A stretch of DNA of 64,000 bases from Xanthomonas vesicatoria ATCC 35937 (lineage in GTDB: Bacteria > Pseudomonadota > Gammaproteobacteria > Xanthomonadales > Xanthomonadaceae): assembly GCF_001908725.1 (NCBI RefSeq), contig NZ_CP018725.1:4092001-4156000 (forward strand). The letters run 5' to 3'. A program made the position numbers and the translations under genes. Of the stretch, positions 26,151 through 35,837 are shown piece after piece (position 1 is the first letter of the stretch; each line of letters starts with the position of its first letter). The notes under the pieces are model-generated. The model was not told the origin of the DNA, did no database searches, and saw nothing but the letters and a program-made list of their open reading frames with translations.

Positions 26151-27149
26151 ATGACGGTTACCGCCAACCAGGTTCTGCGCCCCCGTGGTCCGCAGATCGA
26201 ACGTCTTACCGACAATCGCGCAAAGGTCGTGATCGAGCCCTTGGAGCGCGGTTACGGGCACACGCTGGGCAATGCCCTGCGTCGTGTGCTGTTGTCGTCG
26301 ATCCCCGGTTTTGCGATCACCGAGGTCGAGATCGACGGCGTGCTGCACGAGTACACCACGGTCGAAGGGCTGCAGGAAGACGTGCTTGACGTCCTGCTCA
26401 ACCTGAAAGACGTGGCGATTCGTATGCACAGTGGCGACAGCGCAACGCTGTCGTTGTCCAAGCAGGGTCCGGGCACGGTCACTGCGGCCGACATCAGGAC
26501 CGATCACAACGTTGAGATCATCAACGGCGACCATGTGATCTGCCACCTGACCAAAGACACCGCACTGAACATGCGCCTGAAGATCGAGCGTGGGTTCGGC
26601 TACCAGCCGGCCGCCGCCCGTCGTCGTCCGGACGAAGAGACCCGCACCATCGGTCGTCTGATGCTGGATGCGTCGTTCTCGCCAGTGCGTCGCGTTGCCT
26701 ACGCTGTGGAAGCTGCGCGTGTCGAACAGCGTACCGACCTCGACAAGCTGGTGATCGATATCGAAACCAACGGCACGATCGATGCCGAGGAAGCCGTGCG
26801 CACCGCCGCCGACATCCTCAGCGATCAGCTGTCGGTGTTCGGCGATTTCACCCACCGCGATCGCGGTGCGGCCAAGCCGGCTGCCAGCGGCGTGGATCCG
26901 GTGCTGCTGCGCCCGATCGACGACCTTGAGCTGACCGTGCGTTCGGCCAATTGCCTCAAGGCCGAGAGCATCTACTACATCGGCGATCTGATCCAGAAGA
27001 CCGAAGTGGAGCTGCTCAAGACCCCGAATCTGGGCAAGAAGTCGCTGACCGAAATCAAGGAAGTGCTGGCACAGCGCGGTCTTGCGCTGGGCATGAAGCT
27101 GGAGAACTGGCCGCCGGCCGGTGTTGCCCAGCACGGCATGCTTGGTTAA
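26151..27149 (+). CDS. rpoA: RNA polymerase alpha subunit
   Basis: Alpha dimerises to assemble the polymerase; its C-terminal domain binds UP elements and activators. It is 332 aa. The N-terminal domain has [20 protein letters not shown]. The C-terminal domain has [18 protein letters not shown], containing the arginine equivalent to E. coli Arg265, and [22 protein letters not shown] precedes the ATG. The gene is followed by a terminator-like hairpin before rplQ. Confidence 0.99.
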   Translation: MTVTANQVLRPRGPQIERLTDNRAKVVIEPLERGYGHTLGNALRRVLLSSIPGFAITEVEIDGVLHEYTTVEGLQEDVLDVLLNLKDVAIRMHSGDSATLSLSKQGPGTVTAADIRTDHNVEIINGDHVICHLTKDTALNMRLKIERGFGYQPAAARRRPDEETRTIGRLMLDASFSPVRRVAYAVEAARVEQRTDLDKLVIDIETNGTIDAEEAVRTAADILSDQLSVFGDFTHRDRGAAKPAASGVDPVLLRPIDDLELTVRSANCLKAESIYYIGDLIQKTEVELLKTPNLGKKSLTEIKEVLAQRGLALGMKLENWPPAGVAQHGMLG

Positions 27150-27159
27150 TGCGTCACTG

Positions 27160-27192
27160 CATGGGCGTCTTCGGGCGCCCATGTTTGTTTTT
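27160..27192 (+). terminator. Terminator-like hairpin between rpoA and rplQ
   Basis: CATGGGCG (27160-27167) pairs with CGCCCATG (27176-27183) and is followed by TTTGTTTTT. It is a convincing terminator shape inside the alpha operon. The remaining 138 bp before rplQ show no clear promoter. Confidence 0.65.
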
Positions 27193-27330
27193 CCACATCG
27201 ACGGGCCAAAGCCCGCGGTGACACCCGGTCGAAGGACGGCCGGTTCGGACCAACCGCAGTCCATTCAACAGCGCCAGGATGGCGACAACGTCTCTGAAGC
27301 AGTCTCAATATTCCTTAGGAAACCAAACTC

Positions 27331-27714
27331 ATGCGTCACCAGAAATCCGGTCGTAAGTTCAACCGCACCAGCGCGCACCGCGAAGCCATGTTCCGCAATA
27401 TGGCTGCTTCGCTGTTCAAGCACGAGCTGATCAAGACCACCTTGCCGAAGGCCAAGGAATTGCGTCGCGTCGCCGAGCCGCTGATCACCATCGGCAAGGT
27501 CGATGGCGTGGCAAACCGTCGTCTGGCGTTCGCTCGCCTGCGCGACAAGGAAGCGGTGGGCAAGCTGTTCGTCGAACTGGGCCCGCGTTACGCGACCCGT
27601 CCCGGCGGCTACCTGCGCATCCTGAAGGCCGGCTTCCGTGCCGGTGACAATGCGCCAATGGCGTATGTCGAGCTGGTCGACCGCCCGGTCGTGGCGGAAG
27701 AAGTGGCCGAGTAA
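27331..27714 (+). CDS. rplQ: 50S ribosomal protein L17
   Basis: L17 is near the tunnel exit. It is 127 aa, starting [20 protein letters not shown], with [20 protein letters not shown] and the [13 protein letters not shown] [15 protein letters not shown] motif. It is the last gene of the supercluster, separated from rpoA by a terminator-like hairpin and 181 bp, so its expression may be partly independent. Confidence 0.98.
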
Positions 27715-27739
27715 TCGGATCGCTTCGTCAAGATTCTCG

Positions 27740-27769
27740 AAAAAGCCCGGCTCGCGCCGGGCTTTTTTT
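27740..27769 (+). terminator. Rho-independent terminator after rplQ
   Basis: AAAA-GCCCGGC-TCGC-GCCGGGC followed by seven T residues (27740-27769). It closes the ribosomal protein supercluster. Confidence 0.95.
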
Positions 27770-27999
27770 ATGGGAGCGGTTGGGTTATCGATCGATGCAG
27801 CGTTGGATTGCATGGCTGTTTTAGCCTGATTGCGGTGCAGCAGTAGGGGCAACCGCTCTGCACGAAACCGATAGCGCGAACAGCGCTGCGCAGATGTTGC
27901 AGTACGTCGTAGCAGGCGCTTCGGCAGGCGCATGCATTCGTGGTCATGGCGCCGGTCATGGCTGATAATCGATGCCCTGGTCCTAGGCAAGCGGTCACG

Positions 28000-28518
28000 A
28001 TGAATCCATTCCGTTGGAGTTTCCGGGCGCAGTTTCTGTTGGGGTTTCTTGCGTGTGCTGGACTGCTGGCCTACGCCATCTATGTGCAGTTGCACCTGGG
28101 GCTGGAGCCGTGTCCGCTGTGTATTTTTCAGCGGATCGCGTTCGCGGCGCTGGCGGTGCTTTTTCTGCTTGGCGCGTTGCATGGGCCGCGTGCTGCCGGT
28201 GGGCGCAAGGTCTACGGCGTGCTGAGTTTTATCGCCGCAGGTGTGGGCATGGGCATCGCGGCGCGACATGTGTGGGTGCAGATCCGGCCTAAGGACATGA
28301 TGTCGTCGTGCGGCCCGCCGCTGAGCTTTCTGAGCGAGACGATGGGGCCCTTTGAAGTGTTCCGCACCGTGCTGACCGGCACCGGGGATTGCGGCAATAT
28401 CGATTGGCGGTTCTTGGGCCTGAGCATGCCGATGTGGAGCATGGTGTGGTTCGTCTCGTTGGCCTTGTGGGCGCTGTACGCCGGTTTTAAAGCGCGTCGG
28501 ACATCTGTCCATCACTGA
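28000..28518 (+). CDS. dsbB: Disulfide bond formation protein DsbB
   Basis: Inner-membrane quinone reductase that reoxidises DsbA. The ATG at 28000 gives 172 aa with four hydrophobic segments. Both redox pairs are visible: Cys38/Cys41 in EPCPLCIFQR, and Cys104 and Cys131 in the second periplasmic loop (SSCGPPLSFL ... GTGDCGN). An arginine follows the CxxC pair (CIFQRIAF), as expected for quinone contact. It stands alone on the + strand after the rplQ terminator. An in-frame extension to 27940 lacks a ribosome-binding site. Confidence 0.95.
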   Translation: MNPFRWSFRAQFLLGFLACAGLLAYAIYVQLHLGLEPCPLCIFQRIAFAALAVLFLLGALHGPRAAGGRKVYGVLSFIAAGVGMGIAARHVWVQIRPKDMMSSCGPPLSFLSETMGPFEVFRTVLTGTGDCGNIDWRFLGLSMPMWSMVWFVSLALWALYAGFKARRTSVHH

Positions 28519-28960
28519 CATTGCGTCGATTCTGGCTGGTAGCGCTGTGCCGATCGAAGGGCAGCAAGGGCGGCGCTTGAACCAGTGCTGCGAGCGCTTG
28601 AATCCTTTAAGCACTCCGCCGCATGGTTACTCTTTGGCTGCTTTTGCTTTGGTGCTTCGAATAATCCGTTCGACGTCATCAGGGGACAGATTGCAGCAAC
28701 GTGTCGGCTCGGCACGGCGCTTCCTGAGTGCGCCAATTACATCGTTGGCTGCACCGGCACCGATGTGTGTCGCCTGAGTAGGCAGGCAGTGGCGGATGTC
28801 AAAACGCGGCGGTAAACCGCTCGTCCGCGTGCCCTGTGATCAGGTTTTGACGCATCCCGGTCAGGTCGTGCTGGTTGTTAATCCCACACAGGCAGTAAGG
28901 ACCTGGGATCGACCAGATCCTTGCCTCGTTGTGTATGTAACAGTGCGTCTGGCGACGCGC
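28519..28960. other. Intergenic region without a supported gene (442 bp)
   Basis: This lies between dsbB (+) and a converging receptor pseudogene (-). A GTG-started frame at 28585-28815 (76 aa, hydrophobic AAWLLFGCFCFGAS, several Cys) is possible, but it has no ATG, no ribosome-binding site and no recognisable relatives. No clear terminator was found. Confidence 0.6.
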
Positions 28961-31083
28961 TCAGAAGGTCTGCTGCAGGCTCAGGTAAACACCGCGGCGA
29001 GGTGCCCACTGCGGTGCGAACACACCGATGCCGCCGCCGTCGCGTAGCTGGTAGCTGCGATCCAACACGTTGAGGACGGCCAGTTGCGCGTGCAGCGGGT
29101 GCGCGGTGAGCGCGAAATCGTGCCCGGCACTCAGGTTCAACTGGAAGTACGAGGGCAGCTCGCCGCCGTTGGGCACGGTGTCGGTATCGGTACGCAGGCC
29201 GCTGCCGTAGAGGTAATTGGCCCCGATCCGACTGCTGTCGCCGAAGACATAGTTGATGCCGCCGGAGGACGTCAGCTTCTGGTCGTGGTCCAGATGGATC
29301 CAGTCGTTTTGAGCGTACGCAAGGGCATCCGGGTCGAAGTTGTACAGGCTGGTCATGACCTGCTTGCCCATGGCCTTGCTATAGGCCAGGTTGAAATATG
29401 CGGTCACCGGGCCATTGCTGTAGTCAGCACTAAACTCTGCGCCACGGATGCGGCCGTAGCGATAGTTGAAGGTGGAATAGACATAGGCGGCGCCGAATTG
29501 GCCTTCGTCCTGCAATCGGTCGGCCTTGCGGTAGTAAGTATCCAGGCCCAGGGTCAGGTGATCGCTCACCACTTGCGAAATGCCGAGGTCGTAGTAGTCG
29601 CTGCGTTCGCTCAACGGCGTGGTCGGGCCGCCGCCGGTGGATTGCTGGTTGGTGGTGCCGTCGTACAGCGCGATATCGCTGGTGGAGATCAGCTCGCTGG
29701 CAGGCGGGGTGAAGTAGCGCGCGTAGCCTGCGTGCACGGTGGTGCTGTCGCTTGCTGTCCAGACTACGCCCAGACGCGGGCTGAGCTGCCCCTCGCTTGC
29801 TCCGAAGGCCTTGTAGCGGTCGCCGCGCACGCCGTAGTTGACCGTCCAGTCCTCACCGATTTTCCATTCGTCCTGCAGATACAGCGCGTAGGTGCTGGCG
29901 TGGAAACGGCTGCTATCGGGAATGAACACCGGCACGTTGCTGCTCTGGTTGCCGTCGGCATCGGCGGGGAAGACAAAAGAATTGTTGCTGGCGATGGCGT
30001 GTTCGAAGTTGCCATACAGGCCATAGCGCAGCGTGTGCGCGCTGCCCCAGGGCGTGGAGAAATCCGCCTGCACGGTGTTGGCGCGATTGCTGCGGTCCAC
30101 CTGCGAGGCGATGCCGTTGAAGATCAGATCGCCGGCAACATCGGGCGAGAACGCGACGCTGCTATAGCGCTGGCCGGCCGACAGCTGATAGCTGGTCCCG
30201 CCAAGCGTGCCTTGCAGTGCCAAGGTACCGAAACGGGTGGTTTCGCGCTGATTTTCGTCCAGGCGCGAGGAGTCGAAATCGGTGGTGCCCAGGTAATCGA
30301 ATGCCGGGGTCTGGCCGGGATTATTGGGGATTTGAAAGCGGTTGTTGGCATAGCCGACCAACAGGCTGAGCCGGGTGTTCTCATTGATCAGATAACTCAG
30401 ATCGGCAAAGCCTTTGCCCTGACGGGTCTTGTCGTGCTGGGGCGAGCGGCTGTCGACCGGGTTTTCCAGCCCGTGCGTGTTCTGCTCGTAATCGCCGGTG
30501 ACGAACCAGCTCCAGCGCCCGCTACTTCCCCACAGCGATGCGTTTGGATTGACCGTGTCGTACGAGCCCCCGGTGATGCCGACACTGCCGCCATTGCCCA
30601 GTTCGGCACCGTCTTGGTGGTGATGTCCACCACCGCGGCGGTGCGGTCGCCAAACTGCGCGGGCAAGGCGCCATCGAGCAGTTTGAGGTTCTTGATGATG
30701 CGTGGTTCCAGGCTCTGGCCAAAGCCGGAGATGGACTCGGGCAGCATCACGCCGTTGATGCGGTACTGCAGGTTGGCATGGTCGCCGCGCACATGGATGC
30801 CGCCATACGAATCCTGCACCACACCCGGCGCTTGCAGCAGCACCTGGTTAAGTGGGGTGGACGCGCCGAGCGGCAGGCGGTCGATGTCGTCGGCGGTGAT
30901 GACGAACTGGCTGCTGCCGATATCCGGTGACAGGGCGTTGCGCGCGGCTTCGAGCTTGGCGGTGACGGTGACGGTGTCCATGTCAGTGGTTTGCGCGGCA
31001 GCTGCATTTGCGGCCAGTACAGTGCCGGCAACGGAGGACAACAGGACGGAAACGATGGCAGCGGAGAGGAGGCGAGGAGTCAT
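28961..31083 (-). pseudogene. TonB-dependent outer-membrane receptor, frameshifted
   Basis: The 5' frame (31083 down to 30397) encodes a signal peptide (MTPRLLSAAIVSVLLSS), a TonB-box-like MDTVTVTAK (residues 35-43) and a plug domain to VVDITTKT. The 3' frame (28961-30361 and upstream) encodes the beta barrel, ending with an aromatic residue (YLSLQQTF). The frames join if one base is missing near 30610: adding one G restores TKTGAELGNGGS and continuous coding with no stop, about 707 aa. The lesion is a single-base loss in a ACC-GGT context, either a real inactivating mutation or a sequence error. Substrate is not known. A Zur-like palindrome lies just upstream. Confidence 0.88.
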
Positions 31084-31110
31084 GGCGGTCGCAGGACGGG
31101 CTAGGGAGGA

Positions 31111-31129
31111 TGTGTTACCTCATAACATT
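31111..31129 (-). promoter_or_regulatory. Candidate Zur box upstream of the frameshifted receptor
   Basis: On the - strand it reads AATGTTATGAGGTAACACA. The left half equals the gammaproteobacterial Zur half-site AATGTTAT; the right half matches 5 of 8 positions. The core TGTTA-N5-TAACA is a perfect inverted repeat, about 28 bases before the ATG. Other metal regulators of the Fur family are possible. Confidence 0.4.
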
Positions 31130-31330
31130 CTGCTCATGAGCGGGCGCTAGCGTAGGCTGAAAGTCATGCCTGGGCGGGTGGCTTTGTTCGCCGTTCAGTC
31201 GCGCTCGTCTGCGCGGCATGCCTTGCCACGTCAGCAATCGCTTCGCCCAGGCACGTCGTCAGGCAGATCAGTGCTTTGCGTGACGCACCAGCTCTGCCAC
31301 CATCGCAGGCTGTCCAGGAGTGCTGTTGCC

Positions 31331-32728
31331 ATGAATCCTTCCCCCCCTTCTCCCGTGTCCGATTCTGCCGCTCCCGCGTGGGCGCCCGGCAGCTGGCGGG
31401 ACAAACCCGCACTGCAGCTGCCGGTGTATCCGGATCAGTCTGCCCTGCAGGCTGCGATGGACGAGTTGGGGCAGTTGCCACCGCTGGTGACCTCGTGGGA
31501 GATCTTCGCCCTCAAGCGCCAGCTGGCAGAGGCGCAGGAAGGCAAGCGCTTCCTGCTGCAGGGCGGCGATTGCGCGGAAAATTTCAGCGATTGCGAGTCG
31601 GGCACGATCTCCAATCGGCTGAAAGTGCTGCTGCAAATGAGCTTGGTGCTGGTGCATGGCCTGCGCCTGCCGGTGGTGCGGGTGGGTCGCTTTGCCGGAC
31701 AGTACGCCAAGCCGCGATCGGCCGATACCGAGACGCGCGATGGCGTGACATTGCCCAGCTACCGCGGCGATGTGATCAATGCGCCGGCCTTCACCGAAGC
31801 TGCGCGCGTGCCCGACCCGCGTCGCATGATCACCGCGCATTCGCGCTCGGCGATGACGATGAATTTCGTGCGTGCGCTGATCGATGGCGGCTTCGCCGAC
31901 CTGCATCACCCCGAATACTGGAATCTGGACTGGGTGGGCTATTCGCCACTGGCGGCGGACTATCAGAAGATGGTGTCCTCGATCGGCGATGCGGTGCGCT
32001 TCATGGAAACCCTGTCCGGCTCTGAGGTGTACAACCTCAATCGCATCGACTTCTATACCTCGCACGAAGCGCTGTTGCTGCCCTACGAAGAAGGCCTGAC
32101 CCGTCAGGTGCCGCGTCAGTGGGGCTGGTTCAACCTCAGCACGCACTACCCGTGGATCGGCATGCGCACCGCAGCGCTGGATGGCGCGCACGTGGAATAT
32201 CTGCGTGGCGTGCGCAATCCGATCGCGATCAAGGTCGGGCCGTCGGTGCAGCCGGACCAATTGCTGCGCCTGATCGATGTGCTCAACCCGGAGGACGAAC
32301 CCGGACGTTTGAGCTTCATCCATCGCATGGGGGCAACACAGATTGCAGAGAAATTGCCGCCGCTGCTGGATGCGGTCAAGCGCGATGGCCGGCGCGTGTT
32401 GTGGGTTTGCGACGCGATGCATGGCAATACCGAAAGCACCGGAAACGGCTATAAAACCCGGCGTTTCGACAACATCCGCAGCGAAGTGGAGTTGTCGTTC
32501 GACTTGCATGCGGCGGCCGGTACGCGGCTGGGCGGCGTGCATCTGGAGCTCACCGGCGAAGATGTCACCGAATGCACCGGCGGTGCGCGCGAGCTGACCG
32601 AGCGCGATCTGGAGCGCGCGTACCGCTCCAGTGTGGACCCGCGCTTGAACTATGAGCAGTCGCTGGAAATTGCGATGGCGATCGTGCGTAAGCAGCAACA
32701 GGTAAGTTCGCAGCCGCTGGGTGCGTGA
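31331..32728 (+). CDS. Class II DAHP synthase
   Basis: 3-deoxy-D-arabino-heptulosonate 7-phosphate synthase joins phosphoenolpyruvate and erythrose 4-phosphate, the first step of aromatic amino acid synthesis. The ATG at 31331 gives 465 aa. It is the plant-type (class II) family, not the E. coli AroFGH family: GGDCAENF (metal-ligand Cys81), HRMGA, CDAMHGNT (His ligand), and HLELTGEDVTEC are all present. A longer in-frame reading to 31166 lacks support. It stands alone, divergent from the receptor pseudogene. Confidence 0.95.
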   Translation: MNPSPPSPVSDSAAPAWAPGSWRDKPALQLPVYPDQSALQAAMDELGQLPPLVTSWEIFALKRQLAEAQEGKRFLLQGGDCAENFSDCESGTISNRLKVLLQMSLVLVHGLRLPVVRVGRFAGQYAKPRSADTETRDGVTLPSYRGDVINAPAFTEAARVPDPRRMITAHSRSAMTMNFVRALIDGGFADLHHPEYWNLDWVGYSPLAADYQKMVSSIGDAVRFMETLSGSEVYNLNRIDFYTSHEALLLPYEEGLTRQVPRQWGWFNLSTHYPWIGMRTAALDGAHVEYLRGVRNPIAIKVGPSVQPDQLLRLIDVLNPEDEPGRLSFIHRMGATQIAEKLPPLLDAVKRDGRRVLWVCDAMHGNTESTGNGYKTRRFDNIRSEVELSFDLHAAAGTRLGGVHLELTGEDVTECTGGARELTERDLERAYRSSVDPRLNYEQSLEIAMAIVRKQQQVSSQPLGA

Positions 32729-32813
32729 CCGCATTGTGCGCATGACGTGATGCTCATGCCGCATGCGGCATGCTCCTGCAGCCATCCCTCTCTCCCCCCA
32801 CAGGAGGAACGGT

Positions 32814-33941
32814 TTGACTGCCGATTGGAACGTCATCCGCGAATACGCAATTCCACTGGGCGCCGCGCTGTTGGCCGGCGCCGTCACCTGGTCGCTGATG
32901 CTGTGGCTGTTTCGCCGCATGCAGGGACGCGACTATCGCCGTGCGCGCATCATTCGCGTGGTCACGTTGCCGGCGGCGTTCATCCTGCCATTGCTGTTTC
33001 TGCGGATCGCCACAGAAGCGATTCCTCTGGAAGGCAAGGGGCTGACTGCGCTGCAGAGCCTGTTGCATGTCGGCATCGTCGGCTGCATTACCTGGTTGTT
33101 GGTGCGAGCGGTGGCCGCCGGCGAGGCGGCGATCCTGCGCAGCAACCCCATCGAAGTCTCCGACAACCTCACCGCGCGACGCATCCAGACCCAGACACGG
33201 GTCTTGAGTCGCGTGGTGATGGGCACGGTGATCCTGCTTGGTATCTCGGTGGTGCTGCTCGGTTTCGAGCAGGTGCGCCAGATCGGCAAGACCCTGCTGG
33301 CCTCGGCGGGCATCATCGGGCTGGTAGCCGGTATCGCGGCCAAACCGGTCTTCGGCAACCTGATCGCCGGCCTGCAGATTGCGCTGACCCAGCCGATTCG
33401 CCTGGACGATGTGGTGATCGTGGAAGGCGAGTGGGGGCGGATCGAAGAGATCGGCAGCTCGTATGTGGTGGTGCGTATTTGGGATGAGCGGCGCATGGTA
33501 GTGCCGCTCACCTGGTTCATCGAAAACCCGTTCCAGAACTGGACCCGGGCCAGTGCGGACCTGCTCGGTACCGCATTCCTGTGGTTGGATTACCGCACGC
33601 CTATCGCGGCGGTGCGCGCGGAACTGGAGCGCATCTGCCAGAGCGAGCCGCTGTGGGATGGACGCGTCTGCGTCACCCAGATCACCGATACCAGCGACAA
33701 CACCATCCAGGTCCGCCTGTTGGTGAGCGCGCGTAATTCTGGCGACGCGTTCGATCTGCGCTGCCTGGTACGCGAGCGTATGATCGACTTTCTGACCCGC
33801 GAGCACGCATACGCGTTGCCCAGGATCCGCGCCGAAATTGCAGCGCAGGAAAAGCCGGTGTCGCGTGCCGCAGAACCGATCTCCCCGGAGAGCGTGCGTT
33901 CGCCGGGGGCGGAAGACGGCGAGCCTGCAGCATCGCTCTAG
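32814..33941 (+). CDS. MscS-type mechanosensitive channel protein
   Basis: Probable inner-membrane channel released by hypo-osmotic shock. The start chosen is TTG at 32814 because a near-perfect AGGAGG (32802-32807) lies 6 bases before it; an in-frame ATG at 32763 is upstream of that site. This gives 375 aa: three or so hydrophobic segments in the first 130 residues, the pore helix LLASAGIIGLVAGIAAKPVF, then the MscS beta domain (IRLDDVVIVEGEWGRIEEI, FIENPFQNWTR) and a cytoplasmic C-terminus. Length is near that of small MscS homologues. Confidence 0.88.
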   Translation: MTADWNVIREYAIPLGAALLAGAVTWSLMLWLFRRMQGRDYRRARIIRVVTLPAAFILPLLFLRIATEAIPLEGKGLTALQSLLHVGIVGCITWLLVRAVAAGEAAILRSNPIEVSDNLTARRIQTQTRVLSRVVMGTVILLGISVVLLGFEQVRQIGKTLLASAGIIGLVAGIAAKPVFGNLIAGLQIALTQPIRLDDVVIVEGEWGRIEEIGSSYVVVRIWDERRMVVPLTWFIENPFQNWTRASADLLGTAFLWLDYRTPIAAVRAELERICQSEPLWDGRVCVTQITDTSDNTIQVRLLVSARNSGDAFDLRCLVRERMIDFLTREHAYALPRIRAEIAAQEKPVSRAAEPISPESVRSPGAEDGEPAASL

Positions 33942-34120
33942 CGTTGCCTGCTGGCGCGCCTGGTCGCAGTGGCGCGCGCTAGCGGCCACCCGCTTCTCCG
34001 GTGCGGCGTATCGACACAGGGCGGTGCGCCGTTGCCTGGGCGACAAGCAGTGCGACATCCTGGTGGTGCAGTCGCAGCATGTCGTTGCTTGCACCGCGGA
34101 CGTGCCGCTTTGCGGTGCGG

Positions 34121-35746
34121 TCAGTCGGCCGTCTTCGGTTGCGATGCGCCCGGTGTCGCCGGCGGTGCGCTCGGCGCGTAGCGGGGCGCAAACCGCGCGT
34201 GGCTGCGTTGCTCGTAGGCGTAGGCCAGTTCGATCAGCCGTGGCTCGCTCCAGGCTGTGCCCATGAACAACAACCCGAGCGGCAGGCCCTGGGTCTGCCC
34301 CATCGGCACGCTCAGGCTGGGATACCCGGCCACTGCCGCAGCGCCGTAGCCGGCACCGGGAAAGGTGTCGCCCTTGTCGAGTGTGGTGACCCAGGCGGCG
34401 CCGGTGGTCGGCACGATCAAGGCGTCCAGGCGGTCGGCTTTCAGTGCTGCGTCGATGCCTTGTTCGCCGGCAAGCCATCTGGCGCTGGCACGCGCGCTCA
34501 GATAAGCCAGGTCCTCCAGCCCCGGCGCAGCCTGCGCCTGCTCGAACAACTCTTGGCCGAAGTAGGGCATCTCGCGCTGCGCATTGGCGCGATTGAAGGC
34601 GACCAGCGCGTCCAGGTCTTTGACCGGCGCGGCACGGCTGCGCAGGTAGGCATTCAAGCCGGCCTTGAATTCGACTAACAGAACCGTTTGCTCAGCGGCA
34701 TCCCACTGCCCATCGGTCGCCAGGCGGGTTTCGATCAGCGTGGCACCTGCCGCACGCAAGGTCTGCACGGCGCGGTCCAACGCGGCGGCGATCGCGGGAT
34801 CCTCGCGCAGGGGATTGCGCAGCAGGCCCAGGCGCGCGCCGCGCAGGCCATCGGGTGTGAGGTGGGCGAGATAGTCTGGTGTGGGCGACGGCGCATTGCC
34901 CGTGGCCGGGTCTTGCGGGTCGGGTGAGGCGATCGCCTGCAACAACGCAGCCGCGTCGGCGACGCTGCGCGTCATCGGCCCGGCGGTGTCCTGGCTTGCC
35001 GAAATCGGGATGATGCCGTCGCGGCTGACCAGGCCTACCGTCGGCTTCAGCCCGACCAGGCCGTTGACCGAGGCCGGGCAGGTGATGCTGCCGTCGGTCT
35101 CGGTGCCGATGCCCACGGTGGCCAGGCTGGCGGCAATCGCCGCGCCGGTGCCGGCGCTGGAGCCGCAGGGATTGCGATCCAGTGCGTACGGATTACGGGT
35201 CAGCCCGCCGCGGCCGCTCCAGCCGGAACTGGACTGGGTGGAACGGAAGTTGGCCCATTCGCTGAGGTTGGTCTTGCCCAGGATCACCGCGCCGGCCGCG
35301 CGCAGGCGCTGCACCAGGAATGCATCGCGGGAAGGGCGAAACGCGGACAGGGCCAGCGAGCCGGCGCTATTGACCATCGGCACGGCGTCGATGTTGTCCT
35401 TGAGCAGCACCGGGATGCCGTGCAACGGTCCGCGCACGCGGCCGGCAGCGCGTTCCGCGTCCAGGGCGCGGGCGTCCGCTTCGGCCTGCGCGTTGCGCTC
35501 GATCACAGCGTTGAGCGTGGGGCCGGCGCGGTCGATGGTGTCGATCCGCTGCAGGTAGGCGCGCGTCAGGGCCAGGCTGGTGGTATCGCCCCGGGTCATG
35601 CGGGCTTGCAGGCCGGCGACATCGGCCTCGATCAGGTCGAGCGGTGTGGCAGCCGACGTGGTGCCGGTGACCGGGCGCGGGTCATCGGTATGCACACAGC
35701 CGGACAGCGCCAGCAGCAACGCAACGCACAAGGTGGTGGAGCGCAT
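34121..35746 (-). CDS. Amidase-signature lipoprotein, similar to peptide amidase
   Basis: Predicted hydrolase of C-terminal peptide amides or other amides, exported. The start at 35746 (MRSTTLCVALLLALSGC) gives a lipoprotein signal with lipobox LSGC and Cys17; the longer reading to 35803 would hide it. The product is 541 aa. The Ser-cisSer-Lys triad is visible: Lys116 (LLKDNID), the cis-Ser in CGSSAGTG (196/197) and nucleophile Ser220 (TETDGSI). It resembles, as far as I recall, the secreted peptide amidase Pam of Stenotrophomonas maltophilia along its length. It stands alone, convergent with the channel gene. Confidence 0.88.
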   Translation of the reverse strand: MRSTTLCVALLLALSGCVHTDDPRPVTGTTSAATPLDLIEADVAGLQARMTRGDTTSLALTRAYLQRIDTIDRAGPTLNAVIERNAQAEADARALDAERAAGRVRGPLHGIPVLLKDNIDAVPMVNSAGSLALSAFRPSRDAFLVQRLRAAGAVILGKTNLSEWANFRSTQSSSGWSGRGGLTRNPYALDRNPCGSSAGTGAAIAASLATVGIGTETDGSITCPASVNGLVGLKPTVGLVSRDGIIPISASQDTAGPMTRSVADAAALLQAIASPDPQDPATGNAPSPTPDYLAHLTPDGLRGARLGLLRNPLREDPAIAAALDRAVQTLRAAGATLIETRLATDGQWDAAEQTVLLVEFKAGLNAYLRSRAAPVKDLDALVAFNRANAQREMPYFGQELFEQAQAAPGLEDLAYLSARASARWLAGEQGIDAALKADRLDALIVPTTGAAWVTTLDKGDTFPGAGYGAAAVAGYPSLSVPMGQTQGLPLGLLFMGTAWSEPRLIELAYAYEQRSHARFAPRYAPSAPPATPGASQPKTAD

Positions 35747-35837
35747 CGGCGGTTTTCCGCGGGAGACGTCGCGCAGGCTAACGTCGCTGCGTCGGGGTGA
35801 CAACGTGCTGGCGCTGCCCGTGGATGGGCATGCAGGA

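Noticed and set aside
28585..28815. A possible small Cys-rich membrane protein (76 aa)
   Set aside because: It starts only with GTG, lacks a ribosome-binding site and has no recognisable relatives. Kept as a note on the intergenic region.
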